From Janthinobacterium sp. BJB426 (GTDB lineage Bacteria; Pseudomonadota; Gammaproteobacteria; Burkholderiales; Burkholderiaceae_D), in assembly GCF_002735705.1 (NCBI RefSeq), contig NZ_PDZL01000003.1:124001-188000 (forward strand): a DNA stretch of 64,000 bases, given 5' to 3'. Shown here in pieces: positions 46,429-57,579 of the stretch; within the stretch, counting starts at the first letter, position 1, and each line of letters begins with the position of its first letter. Position numbers and translations under genes: made by a program. The notes below the pieces were generated by a model. That model did no database searches, was not told where the DNA came from, and saw nothing but the letters and a program-made list of their open reading frames with translations.

Positions 46429-47411
46429 GTTCCCAGCTGGACAGCGCCCCCATCGCCCCCGCCGTGCTGCAGCGCGCCGCCGAGTGGATGGCACGGCTGT
46501 GGGCGGAAGACGCCAGCGCGGCCGATGCCGACGCCTGCGCCGTCTGGCGCGCCGCCCACCCCGAGCACGAACGGGCCTGGGCCCGGCTGCAGCGCTTCGC
46601 CCAGCAATTCGATGCCCTGCCACGCGAAGTGGCGCGCGGCGCCCTGACACCAGCACCGCGCCATGCCATCGGCCGCCGGCGCGCCTTGCAGCTGCTGGGC
46701 CTGATCGCGGCGGGCGGCGGCACGGCCCTGCTGGCGCACGAAACGGGCTTGTGGCAGCGCGCCGCCAGTGACTACCGCACGATCGTTGGCGAGACGCGCG
46801 CCATCATGCTGGCCGACGGCACGCAAGTGGTGCTCGACACGGCCAGCGCCATAGACGTGGCATACAGCGCTGGCGAACGGCGCATCGTGCTGCGCGCCGG
46901 CGCCATCCTCGTCACCAGCGCGCATGAAGCAGCGCCCGTCTACCGCCCGCTGCTGGTGGCAACGCCGCAAGGCACGGCCACGGCGCTGGGCACGCGCTTC
47001 AGTGTGCGCCTCGATGATGGCGAGAGCCGTGTCGCCGTGTTCCAGGGCGCAGTCGCCCTGCAGCCGGTACGGGATGATGCACTCTCCCTGCGCCTGCAGG
47101 CGGGCCAGCAAGCCGGCTATACGCGCCTGGACGTGCAAGACGTAACGAACGTCGAAAACAGCGCCGCCGCCTGGGCCGATGGCAGCCTGGTGGCCGAGCG
47201 CATGCCCCTGGGCGAGCTGCTGGCCGAACTGGGGCGCTACCGCCACGGCGTGCTGCGCTGCGACGATTCCATCGCCGGCCTGCGCGTGACAGGCGTGTAT
47301 TCGCTGCGCGACACGGACCGCTCGCTGGCCAACCTGGCCGCCAGCCTGCCCGTGCAACTGCGCTACCGCACGCGCTACTGGGTCAGCGTGGGGCCGCGCC
47401 CCACCGCCTGA
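46425..47411 (+). CDS. fecR: FecR-type anti-sigma/sigma regulator
   Basis: A 328-residue inner-membrane protein. The cytoplasmic N-terminal DUF4880 segment (AAEWMARLWAEDASAADADA, AWARLQRFAQQFDAL) binds the sigma factor; one helix (LQLLGLIAAGGGTALL, near 90-105) crosses the membrane; the periplasmic FecR domain reads VGETRAIMLADGTQVVLDTA and TALGTRFSVRL. It relays occupancy of the receptor to FecI. ATG 46419 is an alternative start. Confidence 0.9.
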   Translation: MSSQLDSAPIAPAVLQRAAEWMARLWAEDASAADADACAVWRAAHPEHERAWARLQRFAQQFDALPREVARGALTPAPRHAIGRRRALQLLGLIAAGGGTALLAHETGLWQRAASDYRTIVGETRAIMLADGTQVVLDTASAIDVAYSAGERRIVLRAGAILVTSAHEAAPVYRPLLVATPQGTATALGTRFSVRLDDGESRVAVFQGAVALQPVRDDALSLRLQAGQQAGYTRLDVQDVTNVENSAAAWADGSLVAERMPLGELLAELGRYRHGVLRCDDSIAGLRVTGVYSLRDTDRSLANLAASLPVQLRYRTRYWVSVGPRPTA

Positions 47412-47503
47412 AAAATAAGTGAAAAAAAGTTGAGGGTTTTGGCTTTTCGTTCGGAATACGGGAAGAACCGATTTTTTCCTGCCACTTTCCAAGGATTTGC
47501 ACC

Positions 47504-49981
47504 ATGCCCCCTCGCCTGACCGCACCCGCGCACAAACTGCGTCCGTTTCCCCTCGCTGCCGCCATCCAGGCCCTGTTCCTGGCTGGCGCCGCCGTCGGCA
47601 CCCTGGCCGTCACGGCCTCCGCCGCCCACGCCCAGATGGTCGACACTACGCAAGCCAAGCGCCCCTACGCGATCCCCGCCGGATCGCTGGAGCGGGCCCT
47701 GACCACGTTCGCCAGCGCGGCTGGCGTGGAACTGTCGGCCGATGCGGCCCTGTTGCAGGGCAAGCGCAGCGGCGGCCTGGCGGGCAGCTACACGGTGCGC
47801 CAGGGTTTCGAGGAACTGCTGCGCGGCCATGGCGTGCGCGTGGTGGCGGACGCCAACGGCGCGTATGCGCTGCGGGCGGAGATTGCACCTGCACTGGCAG
47901 GCGCACAGGCGGCACCGGCGCAGGCCAGCGCCACCCTGCCCGCCATCACCATCAATGCCACGGCTGAACGCGAAACGGCGACGGGCCCCGTGCGCGGCTA
48001 CGTGGCGCGGCGCGCCGGCTCGGCCACCAAGACGGATACGGCGCTGAATGAAAACCCGCAATCCGTGTCCGTCGTCACGGCCGATGAAATCAGCGACCGC
48101 AATGCCGAATCGCTCGACGAAACCCTGCGCTACACGGCTGGCGTGACGCCGAACCAGCGCCCGCTGGGCAGCGACGATTCCTCGCTGCTGCGCGGTTTCA
48201 CCATCGAGACGAACGGGATTCTGCAGGATGGCTTGCGCAATTCGGGCCGCACCTTTGGCGCCTCGATCGAACCATACGGACTGGAACGCCTGGAAGTGCT
48301 GCGCGGCCCCGCGTCCGTGCTGTACGGGCAGATTCCGCCGGGCGGCATGGTCAACGCCGTCAGCAAGCGTCCCAGCGCGGACGCCGTGCGCGAAGTGGGG
48401 CTCGAGTACGGCAGCTACCAGCGCCGCCAGCTGAAAGCCGACGTGGGCGGCACCATCGACGCGCCGGGCGCCTGGACTTACCGGGTCGTCATGCTGAGCC
48501 GCGAAGCCCATACGCGGCTGGACCGCGACCGCGACAACCGCCTGTACTTCGCCCCCTCGCTGACGTGGCAGGCAGGCCCCGCCACGCGTCTGACCCTGCT
48601 GGCCCGCTACGAGCAGGACAACCAGCAATACGCGTTTCCCAACCAGCTGCTGCAACCGGGTCCGCGCGGCCAGGTCGATCCGAGCGTGAACCTGATGGGC
48701 GACGATAACCGCTTCAAGCGCCGCAACACCATGCTGGGCTACGAGTTCGAACACACGTTCAACGATACCTGGTCGCTGCGCCAGAATCTGCGCTACACGC
48801 GCCTGAAGAACGACCGCACGGACATGTTCCCCCTGGGCCTGAATGACGATGGCACGGTGGAGCGCTACTTCATGCCCGTCGATACGGCATCGAAAAGCCT
48901 GTTCGCCGATACGCAGCTGCAGGCGCGCTTTGCCACGGGCGGCCTGGCGCACCAAGTGCTGCTGGGCGTCGACTACGCGAATATCCGCAACACGGACGAC
49001 TACCGCCACCAGAAGGGTTTTATCGAGCCGATTGACCTGTACCTGCCCGCGTATGGCAAGCAGCCCCTGGTTCCGGCCAAGGCGCCGACACGCGCTGAAG
49101 CGCCGTCGCGCCAGCTGGGCCTGTATGCGCAGGATCAAATGAAATGGGACCGCTGGGTCGTCACGGCGGGCCTGCGCCGCGACAAGGCGACGCAATCGCG
49201 CGACGTCACCGACCTCCATAGCGGCACCGTCAAGCCCGACTTCCACCAGTCGCCATCGGCCACCACGGGCCGCGTGGGCGCCGTCTACCTGTTCGATGGC
49301 GGCTGGGCGCCGTATGTCAGCTACGCCACCTCGTTCTCGCCCGAGCTGGGCATCACGGCCAACGGCGACGCCTTGAAACCGTCGCGCGGCAAGCAGTTCG
49401 AAGCGGGCGTGCGCTACGAACCCGTGGGCCAGCGCGCCAGCTACACGGCCGCCGTGTTCGACCTGGTGCGTGACAACGTCACCACCTCCGACATCGGCAA
49501 CCCGGGCCGCCTTCAGCAAACGGGCAAAGTCGGCTCGCGCGGCGTGGAACTGGAAGCGCGCACGGAGTTCGCCAGCCGTCTGAGCCTGATCGCGCAATAC
49601 ACCTACCTCGATACGGAAGTCACAAAGAGCAATAACGGCGACCTGGGCTTGCAGCAAGCGGGCGCGCCGCGCCACAGCGCCTCGGCGTGGGCGCGCCAGT
49701 CGTTCAACCTGGGCACGGCCTTGCCCGCGTACGCGGCACTGGGCATGCGTTTTCTTGGCGCCATGCGCTCGAACTCCGATGGCGAGAACCTGAACATCCG
49801 CAATGGCGGCCTGACGCAATGGGATGCGGCGCTGGGCGTGTCGCGCGGGCCGTGGCAGTTCGCCCTCAACGTGAACAATGTGCTGAACAAGCAGACCCTG
49901 TATGACTGCGGTTACCTGCCCAACCTGTGCTACCGCAATGCAGAACGCACGGCCAACGTCAGCGCGATGTACAGGTTCTGA
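47504..49981 (+). CDS. FecA-like TonB-dependent siderophore transducer
   Basis: An 825-residue outer-membrane receptor. After the signal peptide (ending AHAQ) an STN signalling domain (residues ~48-125; IPAGSLERALTTFASAAGVE) contacts FecR. The plug follows (TALNENPQSVSVVTADEISD, GPASVLYGQIPPGGMVN), then the barrel ending SAMYRF. Sequence type is ferrichrome/ferrioxamine-like siderophore receptors; the ligand cannot be read. AAGGA precedes ATG. Its stop overlaps the PepSY gene by one base (TGATG). Confidence 0.92.
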   Translation: MPPRLTAPAHKLRPFPLAAAIQALFLAGAAVGTLAVTASAAHAQMVDTTQAKRPYAIPAGSLERALTTFASAAGVELSADAALLQGKRSGGLAGSYTVRQGFEELLRGHGVRVVADANGAYALRAEIAPALAGAQAAPAQASATLPAITINATAERETATGPVRGYVARRAGSATKTDTALNENPQSVSVVTADEISDRNAESLDETLRYTAGVTPNQRPLGSDDSSLLRGFTIETNGILQDGLRNSGRTFGASIEPYGLERLEVLRGPASVLYGQIPPGGMVNAVSKRPSADAVREVGLEYGSYQRRQLKADVGGTIDAPGAWTYRVVMLSREAHTRLDRDRDNRLYFAPSLTWQAGPATRLTLLARYEQDNQQYAFPNQLLQPGPRGQVDPSVNLMGDDNRFKRRNTMLGYEFEHTFNDTWSLRQNLRYTRLKNDRTDMFPLGLNDDGTVERYFMPVDTASKSLFADTQLQARFATGGLAHQVLLGVDYANIRNTDDYRHQKGFIEPIDLYLPAYGKQPLVPAKAPTRAEAPSRQLGLYAQDQMKWDRWVVTAGLRRDKATQSRDVTDLHSGTVKPDFHQSPSATTGRVGAVYLFDGGWAPYVSYATSFSPELGITANGDALKPSRGKQFEAGVRYEPVGQRASYTAAVFDLVRDNVTTSDIGNPGRLQQTGKVGSRGVELEARTEFASRLSLIAQYTYLDTEVTKSNNGDLGLQQAGAPRHSASAWARQSFNLGTALPAYAALGMRFLGAMRSNSDGENLNIRNGGLTQWDAALGVSRGPWQFALNVNNVLNKQTLYDCGYLPNLCYRNAERTANVSAMYRF

Positions 49982-51180
49982 TGCGCCCTGTCTTGGCGGC
50001 CATGCACCGCTATGCCGGCCTGCTGATGGCCGGCTTCCTCATCGTCGCTGGCGTCACGGGCAGCGCGCTCGCGTGGAAGGATGAACTGGAGGCGGCCATG
50101 CTGCCCGCCGTCTTCCGCGTGGCGCCGCCCACGCCGGGCGCGATGCCGCTCGACGCCCTGCTGCTGCGCGAGACGATCGCGGCGCGCTTTCCCCGGGCAC
50201 AGGTGAGCTACGCGCCGCTGTCCGCACCGCCAGGCCGCAGCATGGTGTTTTACCTGCGCCCGGGCGACGAATCACCGCTGGCCAGCGACGAAGTGTTCGT
50301 CGATCCCTATACGGGCGCGATACTGGGCCAGCGTCGCTGGGGCGCCATCAGCCAGGGCGCCATCAACCTGCTGCCCTTCATCGAGCGCCTGCATTACGCG
50401 CTGGCGCTGGGCGACACGGGCTTGCTGGTGTTCGGCCTGGTCGCCATCGTGTGGACGCTCGATTGCTTCATCGGCGCCGCCCTGACCTTCCCCGCGCGCC
50501 TGAAAAAACGCGCACCGGGCATGAAACCGTGGCTGCTGCGCTGGCGGCCATCGTGGCTGCTGCGCCGCAACGGCGGCAGCTATAAACTGGTGTTCGACCT
50601 GCACCGCGCGGGCGGCCTGTGGCTGTGGGCCATGCTGCTGGTGTTTGCCTGGAGCGGCGTCGCCTTCAATCTGTACGGCGCCTATGCGGCCGTGATGCAT
50701 CCGCTGTTTGCCCACCAGGGTGCCGAGGAAATCGTCGCGCGGCACACGCCGTCGCCGGGGCCGCAGCTGGACTGGCCGGCCTCCCGCGCGCAGGGCCGCC
50801 TGTTGATGGGCGAACTGGCGCGCCGGCACGCTTTCAGCATCATCGAGGAAAACGCGCTGGCGTATGAGCGCGCGCTGGGCGTGTACAGCTACAACGTGCG
50901 CAGCAGCCGCGATGTGCGCGCCCACAAGGGCCTCACCACTGTCTTTTTCGATGCAGCCAGCGGCCGGCAGCTGGCCGCCTGGCTGCCCACGGGCGCAGCC
51001 AGCGGCGACACCATCCGCAGCTGGATCAGCGCCCTGCACATGGCCTCGATGTGGGGCTGGCCTTTTAAACTGTTCATCTGCGCCATGGGCATGCTGGTGA
51101 CGGGCCTGAGCGTGACGGGCGTGCTGATCTGGCGCCGCAAGCGTCAGGGGCAAGCCAAGGCCAGGGCGCTTATTCATTAG
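49981..51180 (+). CDS. PepSY-associated transmembrane protein, putative siderophore-iron reductase
   Basis: A 399-residue inner-membrane protein with four long helices: LAAMHRYAGLLMAGFLIVAG, TGLLVFGLVAIVWTLDCFIG, LHRAGGLWLWAMLLVFAWSG and FKLFICAMGMLVTGLSVTGV. PepSY-type domains lie in the periplasmic loops. Histidines at HRYAG, HYALAL, HRAG and LHMAS are placed to bind haem as in FoxB/PiuB-like reductases. It would reduce ferric siderophores after uptake by the coupled receptor. Confidence 0.87.
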   Translation: MRPVLAAMHRYAGLLMAGFLIVAGVTGSALAWKDELEAAMLPAVFRVAPPTPGAMPLDALLLRETIAARFPRAQVSYAPLSAPPGRSMVFYLRPGDESPLASDEVFVDPYTGAILGQRRWGAISQGAINLLPFIERLHYALALGDTGLLVFGLVAIVWTLDCFIGAALTFPARLKKRAPGMKPWLLRWRPSWLLRRNGGSYKLVFDLHRAGGLWLWAMLLVFAWSGVAFNLYGAYAAVMHPLFAHQGAEEIVARHTPSPGPQLDWPASRAQGRLLMGELARRHAFSIIEENALAYERALGVYSYNVRSSRDVRAHKGLTTVFFDAASGRQLAAWLPTGAASGDTIRSWISALHMASMWGWPFKLFICAMGMLVTGLSVTGVLIWRRKRQGQAKARALIH

Positions 51181-51257
51181 TACAGCTAATAAGAGCATGC
51201 CGATTCCAGCGGCTTATCAACGAATGGCTTAGGCCGTAAAGTAGCCCCTGTCAATGA

Positions 51258-52124
<867 letters not shown>

Positions 52125-52136
52125 GGGAAAGCACAT

Positions 52137-53262
<1,126 letters not shown>

Positions 53263-53279
<17 letters not shown>

Positions 53280-53808
53280 ACGCCTGCGGCACGGCGTCAG
53301 TCAGCCACACGCCATTGTCCGACACATAAAACACGTGACCCTGCGCCCGCATGGCGGCCGCATCGACCGTCAGCACGACGGGCTTGCCATGGCGCCCGCC
53401 GACGGCCACGGCCGTTTCGCGGTTGCTGGACAGGTGCACGTGGTTGCGCGATCCCGGCAGCAAACCGCCGGCCCGGATAGCCTCGACAAAGCGGCTGGCC
53501 GTGCCGTGGTACAGCATGGCGGGCGGCGTGGCGGGCGGCAGAGCGATATCGACGGCCGCCAGCGAATGCCCCTGGTTGGCGCGAATGCGCAAGCCATCAT
53601 CACTGATGGCGTAGCGCGTCTTGCTGTCACGCGCCACCACCTCATCCAATTGCTCGCGGGAAAGGCGGCGGCCATGCCGGGCCGCCAGCGCCAGCAGCTG
53701 GCCGATGTCGGCCCAGCCGTTTGGATCGAGCGCCAGGCCGATTTTTTCGGGGGCATGGCGCAGGATCAGGGAAAGGAATTTGCTGGTTTGTACTAAATGA
53801 TCTGTCAT
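53263..53808 (-). CDS. kptA: RNA 2'-phosphotransferase (Tpt1/KptA)
   Basis: A 181-residue enzyme that transfers a 2'-phosphate from RNA to NAD+, making ADP-ribose 1'',2''-cyclic phosphate. The N-terminal winged helix [20 protein letters not shown] and the NAD-binding part [39 protein letters not shown] are typical, with the RHAP arginine/histidine intact. In bacteria without tRNA intron splicing its natural substrate is unknown, perhaps damaged RNA ends. Confidence 0.92.
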
Positions 53809-53825
53809 CCCCCAGTCTACCGTTA

Positions 53826-55895
53826 TCAGAACGCATATGACAAGGTCAGGCGGGCGGAACGCGGCTCCACCGGATGGAAATGCCGGTCGTTCACCCCTTC
53901 CGTGGCCTCGCCGGGCAGGCGCGACGCATAGTAGTAATCGATGTCGCTGGCGCGCTTGTCGAACAGGTTGAACACGTCAAGCGACAACCGCGTCTTGCGG
54001 TTGAGCTGGTAAGCCACTCTTGCATACGCCAGGGTGGTCGAGGCCGAGCGCACGCTGTTGTCTTCGATCAAGGGACGGGGACCGAAATAGCGCAGCTGGA
54101 AGGCGCCCGACCATGGCCCCTGGTCCGTCACCGTCACGCCGAACGAGGCCACCTTGTCGATGGAGCCCGGAATGAAATTGCCGGCCGGATCATTCTCCTT
54201 ATAGCGCGAGCGCGAGGCGGCCAGGTCCAGGTCGAACAGCAGCCATGGCGCGGCTATGTAATGGTTGTTCCACTCGATGCCGTGGCGGCGGCTGGCGCGG
54301 CTGGGCTCCGTCTCGCCCGCGTCACCGACGAACAGCAATTCCGACGCGATGTCGAGGCGCCACAGAGCCAGCGAGCTTTGCAGTCCCGGCAGCCATTCCG
54401 TGCGCGCGCCCAATTCCATTCCCTTGGTTGGTACCAGCGGCGTGACGGGCGTGGCCGGCGCGCCATCGGCCAGGCGCGTCTGCGTCGTGCCGCGTGCATC
54501 ATTGCTATGAAAACCTTTTCCGTAGTTCACGAAGAATTCCGTCTTGCTCCACGGCCCAAGGATCAATGACAGCTTCGGCGACACCACGTGGTCATTCACC
54601 GCGCCGCTGTTTCCCTCGATACTGCTAGCCACATTGAAACGGTAGGCGTCGTAGCGCACACCCGCCACGGAGCGCAGCCACGGCAGCCATTGCACGGTGC
54701 TTTCGCCATACAGGCCGATACTGGCTTCGCGCACCCGGTCTTCGCGCAGCGTGCCTTGCCGGACGCGGTCCACCGTGTTGTACAGGCCCACGGGCGACAG
54801 CCGGTCGTAGCGGGCCTGCACGCCCAGCTTGTTGCGCAGGGGAAGACCGAATAGCTGCGTGGTCCAGCTTTCGCTGGCGTTCACACCCGCCACCGTGCGC
54901 CGCTCGCTTTGCTGGAACTGGTCGCCCTGTTGCGGATCTGCAAGGAAATACGTGAAGTCGCTATTGAGTTCCAGCTGCGAGCGGATCACGTAGGCGTCGA
55001 ATTCAAACAGCCGGTTTTCCGTGCGCTGGCGCATCGCATAGGACAAGCTGTAACGCGAAGTATCGCCACCGTCGCTGGGCGCCAGGCTGCCGAAACGGCC
55101 GATCTGGCCCGATTCCACGGCGCGCAGCGGCACCTGGTCGGTGGCGTTCCAGCTATTTTTGTAGGCCATGGCCGTCACGCTGTAGCCGTCGTCTTGCGTA
55201 CCCTGGCTGTAGCGCAGCACGCCGCTATATTTACGCACGTTTTCCGGCACGTCCCAGGGGCCGTTGTTGCGGTTCACTTCCAGGCCGACCAGCAAGGTGC
55301 CGGGTCCGGCGCCAAAAGAATCGGCCACGACGCCGCGCACATAGCCGTGCTGGCCCACGGACACGCTGGCCTGGCCTTGCGGCAATTTGTCGGCCAGGCG
55401 GATGCGGGCGCTGCCTGCCGAGGAGAAATCGCCTTCGCCGGCGAAATACGGCCCCTTCTTGTAGTCGATGCGCTGCACCAGCTCGGGAATGAGGAAATTG
55501 AGGTCGGAATAGCCTTGTCCATGGGCATGCGTGCGCATGTTGACTGGCATGCCGTCGACATGGGTGGCGAAATCCGTGCCATGGTCGAGGTTAAAGCCGC
55601 GCAAGAAATACTGGTTGGCCTTGCCGTCGCCGCTGTGCTGGGTGACGATCAGCCCCGGCACGAATTCCAGCAACTCACCCGTGCGCAAGGCGGGGCGGTT
55701 GACGATCAGTTCGCTGGTAATGACGCCCTGGCTAGCCGCGTCCGACGTGCCGACGGCGTTGTCGTAATGGCCCGTCACGCGCACGGTGCGCGCTTCGTCG
55801 TCGACGGTGGCGGTCTCGGCTGACGCCACCCGGCTACCCATGCTCAACATTACCAGTGCACAAGCTGCCACCTGTTTGCGTTTTCTCAATCGCAT
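53826..55895 (-). CDS. TonB-dependent receptor
   Basis: A 689-residue outer-membrane receptor with signal peptide (ending RVASAET), plug domain ([40 protein letters not shown]) and barrel ending LTLSYAF. No STN domain, so no surface signalling. GGAG lies before ATG 55895; an 80-codon longer frame is rejected. No linked transporter identifies its substrate. Confidence 0.88.
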   Translation of the reverse strand: MRLRKRKQVAACALVMLSMGSRVASAETATVDDEARTVRVTGHYDNAVGTSDAASQGVITSELIVNRPALRTGELLEFVPGLIVTQHSGDGKANQYFLRGFNLDHGTDFATHVDGMPVNMRTHAHGQGYSDLNFLIPELVQRIDYKKGPYFAGEGDFSSAGSARIRLADKLPQGQASVSVGQHGYVRGVVADSFGAGPGTLLVGLEVNRNNGPWDVPENVRKYSGVLRYSQGTQDDGYSVTAMAYKNSWNATDQVPLRAVESGQIGRFGSLAPSDGGDTSRYSLSYAMRQRTENRLFEFDAYVIRSQLELNSDFTYFLADPQQGDQFQQSERRTVAGVNASESWTTQLFGLPLRNKLGVQARYDRLSPVGLYNTVDRVRQGTLREDRVREASIGLYGESTVQWLPWLRSVAGVRYDAYRFNVASSIEGNSGAVNDHVVSPKLSLILGPWSKTEFFVNYGKGFHSNDARGTTQTRLADGAPATPVTPLVPTKGMELGARTEWLPGLQSSLALWRLDIASELLFVGDAGETEPSRASRRHGIEWNNHYIAAPWLLFDLDLAASRSRYKENDPAGNFIPGSIDKVASFGVTVTDQGPWSGAFQLRYFGPRPLIEDNSVRSASTTLAYARVAYQLNRKTRLSLDVFNLFDKRASDIDYYYASRLPGEATEGVNDRHFHPVEPRSARLTLSYAF

Positions 55896-55988
55896 CGCGT
55901 CTCCAGTTTTTATGATGTCTGTACAGGCTTCTGCAGACCATATACGCGGCGGATGGCTGCCTGGATTCAGATTTCTCAAGGAGCGACC

Positions 55989-57212
55989 GTGGACCCGAAC
56001 GACAGCACCGGCAAGGCAACAACCGCCGCCTCCGCCGTGCGCAAGCGCGATGTGCTGCCGTATATCCTGCTGTTCATCCTGCTGGCGGGCTTGCTGGCCG
56101 TGCTGGCAGGCGCCCTGCTGCCACCCTACTACCACGCCGTGCCGGCACTGCTGTGGAGCCTGGGCTTTTGCGTCAGCGGCATGCTGCTGGGATTCCTGTT
56201 CGGCATACCGCGTACCCTGCCATCGGGCACTGTCAACATGGCGCCGCCCGACGAGCGCAGCAATGGCAAGAGCCGCCCCACGGACGAACCGCCTGCCGCC
56301 GGGGCTGATGCGGCAACGGGCAACGCCAGCAATACCCTGTTCCTGGGCACGCCCACACCCATGGAAATCAATTCAAATCTGGTGGAAGTATCGGATTGGC
56401 TGACGAAAATCATCGTCGGCGTGGGCTTGATCGAGCTCAAAAGCCTGCCTGGCAGCGCGCGCAGCATGGCCGCCTTCATCGCACCGAGCCTGGATACGGA
56501 CACGCCCACGGCCATGGCCGTCGTGGGCGGCATCATGCTGTTCTTTTCCGTGCACGGTTTTTTGATCGGCTACCTGCTCACGCGCATCTACCTGTCCATC
56601 ATGATCAAGCGGGCCGACAGCATGGTCAAGAACGAATCCGTGCGCCTGGAGAGCGGCAAGGAAATCGAAGTCACGGAATTGAGCCGTCTGCAGCAAAAAT
56701 CGCTCGACGACATGCAGGAAGCCGTCACGCAACTGCTGCTGGCCCATCCGCCGGACGGGGGCGCGGCCGTCACAGCCCTGGCCGGCATGCCGACGGCGCA
56801 AAAGCCGGCCAGTCAGGTGCTGTGGCTGGACGACCATCCCCGCAACAATACCTTGCTGGTGGAACAGCTGGAACGGGAAAACATCAAGGTGGACCAGGCG
56901 GTCTCGACGCGGCAGGCGCTGGCCATGCTGCAACAGAAGCCCTATGCGCTGCTCATCACGGACATGGCGCGGGTGGAAAACCGCCGGCGCATCAAGGATG
57001 CAGGCGTGCGCACGGTGCGCGAAGTGCGGCAGGCGCAGCCTGCGTTACCCATCATTGTGTATTGCAGTAAGGATACGGTCGCCAGTTACGGAACGGAAGC
57101 GGAGGCGGCCGGCGCCCGCTTCATCACGACGTCGGGCACCAGCCTGCTGGCCAGCGTCAACAAGCTATTGCATGAGGAACGGGGGGATGGCGCTCAGTCT
57201 TCCACGCAGTAA
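55989..57212 (+). CDS. Membrane protein with C-terminal atypical receiver domain
   Basis: A 407-residue protein. The start is taken as GTG 55989 with AAGGAG five bases before; ATG 55953 has no such site. Two helices (LPYILLFILLAGLLAVLAG and LLWSLGFCVSGMLLGFLFGI) are followed by a polar loop, then NSNLVEVSDWLTKIIVGVGL and a third helix (~185-210). This N-terminal layout is seen in stand-alone three-helix proteins attached to nucleotide- or YEATS-linked modules. The last ~115 residues are receiver-like: VLWLDDHPRNN and LLITDMARVE keep the acidic residues, but the KP motif is replaced (ITTSG). It may sense conformational or phosphate input at the membrane. Function unknown. Confidence 0.65.
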   Translation: MDPNDSTGKATTAASAVRKRDVLPYILLFILLAGLLAVLAGALLPPYYHAVPALLWSLGFCVSGMLLGFLFGIPRTLPSGTVNMAPPDERSNGKSRPTDEPPAAGADAATGNASNTLFLGTPTPMEINSNLVEVSDWLTKIIVGVGLIELKSLPGSARSMAAFIAPSLDTDTPTAMAVVGGIMLFFSVHGFLIGYLLTRIYLSIMIKRADSMVKNESVRLESGKEIEVTELSRLQQKSLDDMQEAVTQLLLAHPPDGGAAVTALAGMPTAQKPASQVLWLDDHPRNNTLLVEQLERENIKVDQAVSTRQALAMLQQKPYALLITDMARVENRRRIKDAGVRTVREVRQAQPALPIIVYCSKDTVASYGTEAEAAGARFITTSGTSLLASVNKLLHEERGDGAQSSTQ

Positions 57213-57577
57213 CGGTAACTGCCCACGTGATGCAGCGAACTGCGCTGTGGGTGCGCCAGCTGATTCGGCGCAAATACGCACACGCTCGTGTCAGCCAGCA
57301 AGTGCTGCCCATCCGCGTCCGCGCACGCCTGTGCCAGCCAGCTGTCGCCATACGACACGCCATCGAGCAACCGGGCCAGCGGCGCCGGCGACGCCAGCAT
57401 GGCGCTCTCAACACAGGCAGGCTCGTAGTGCGTGAGGCCTGTTTCCAGGAAGAATGGCGACGCTACTTCATCGCCATCCTCCGTGTACGTGGGCGCCAGG
57501 AAGGCCTGCAGCGCGTCCCAGCTGGCAAAGCGCCCGCGGCACACAAACACGTGGACGATGGGCGCGCTGCCGCACAC
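57194..57577 (-). CDS. Imm22-like immunity protein (putative)
   Basis: A 127-residue cytoplasmic protein. HVFVCRGRFASWDALQAFL, TYTEDGDEVASPFFLETGL and HYEPACVESAM follow the Imm22 pattern (short strand, YTEDGD, SxF, Y-P--ES). GTG 57577 starts two bases after the caspase-like gene's stop, so the two form an operon. Imm22 proteins neutralise contact-dependent toxins; here the preceding protein would be the natural candidate partner, but that is inference. Its end overlaps the convergent gene by 19 bases. Confidence 0.6.
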   Translation of the reverse strand: MCGSAPIVHVFVCRGRFASWDALQAFLAPTYTEDGDEVASPFFLETGLTHYEPACVESAMLASPAPLARLLDGVSYGDSWLAQACADADGQHLLADTSVCVFAPNQLAHPQRSSLHHVGSYRYCVED

Positions 57578-57579
57578 GC

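Noticed and set aside
47375-49819. 814-residue open frame on the minus strand
   Set aside because: It is antisense to the FecA-like receptor, has biased composition rich in R, A, Q and H without domain motifs, and no ribosome binding site.
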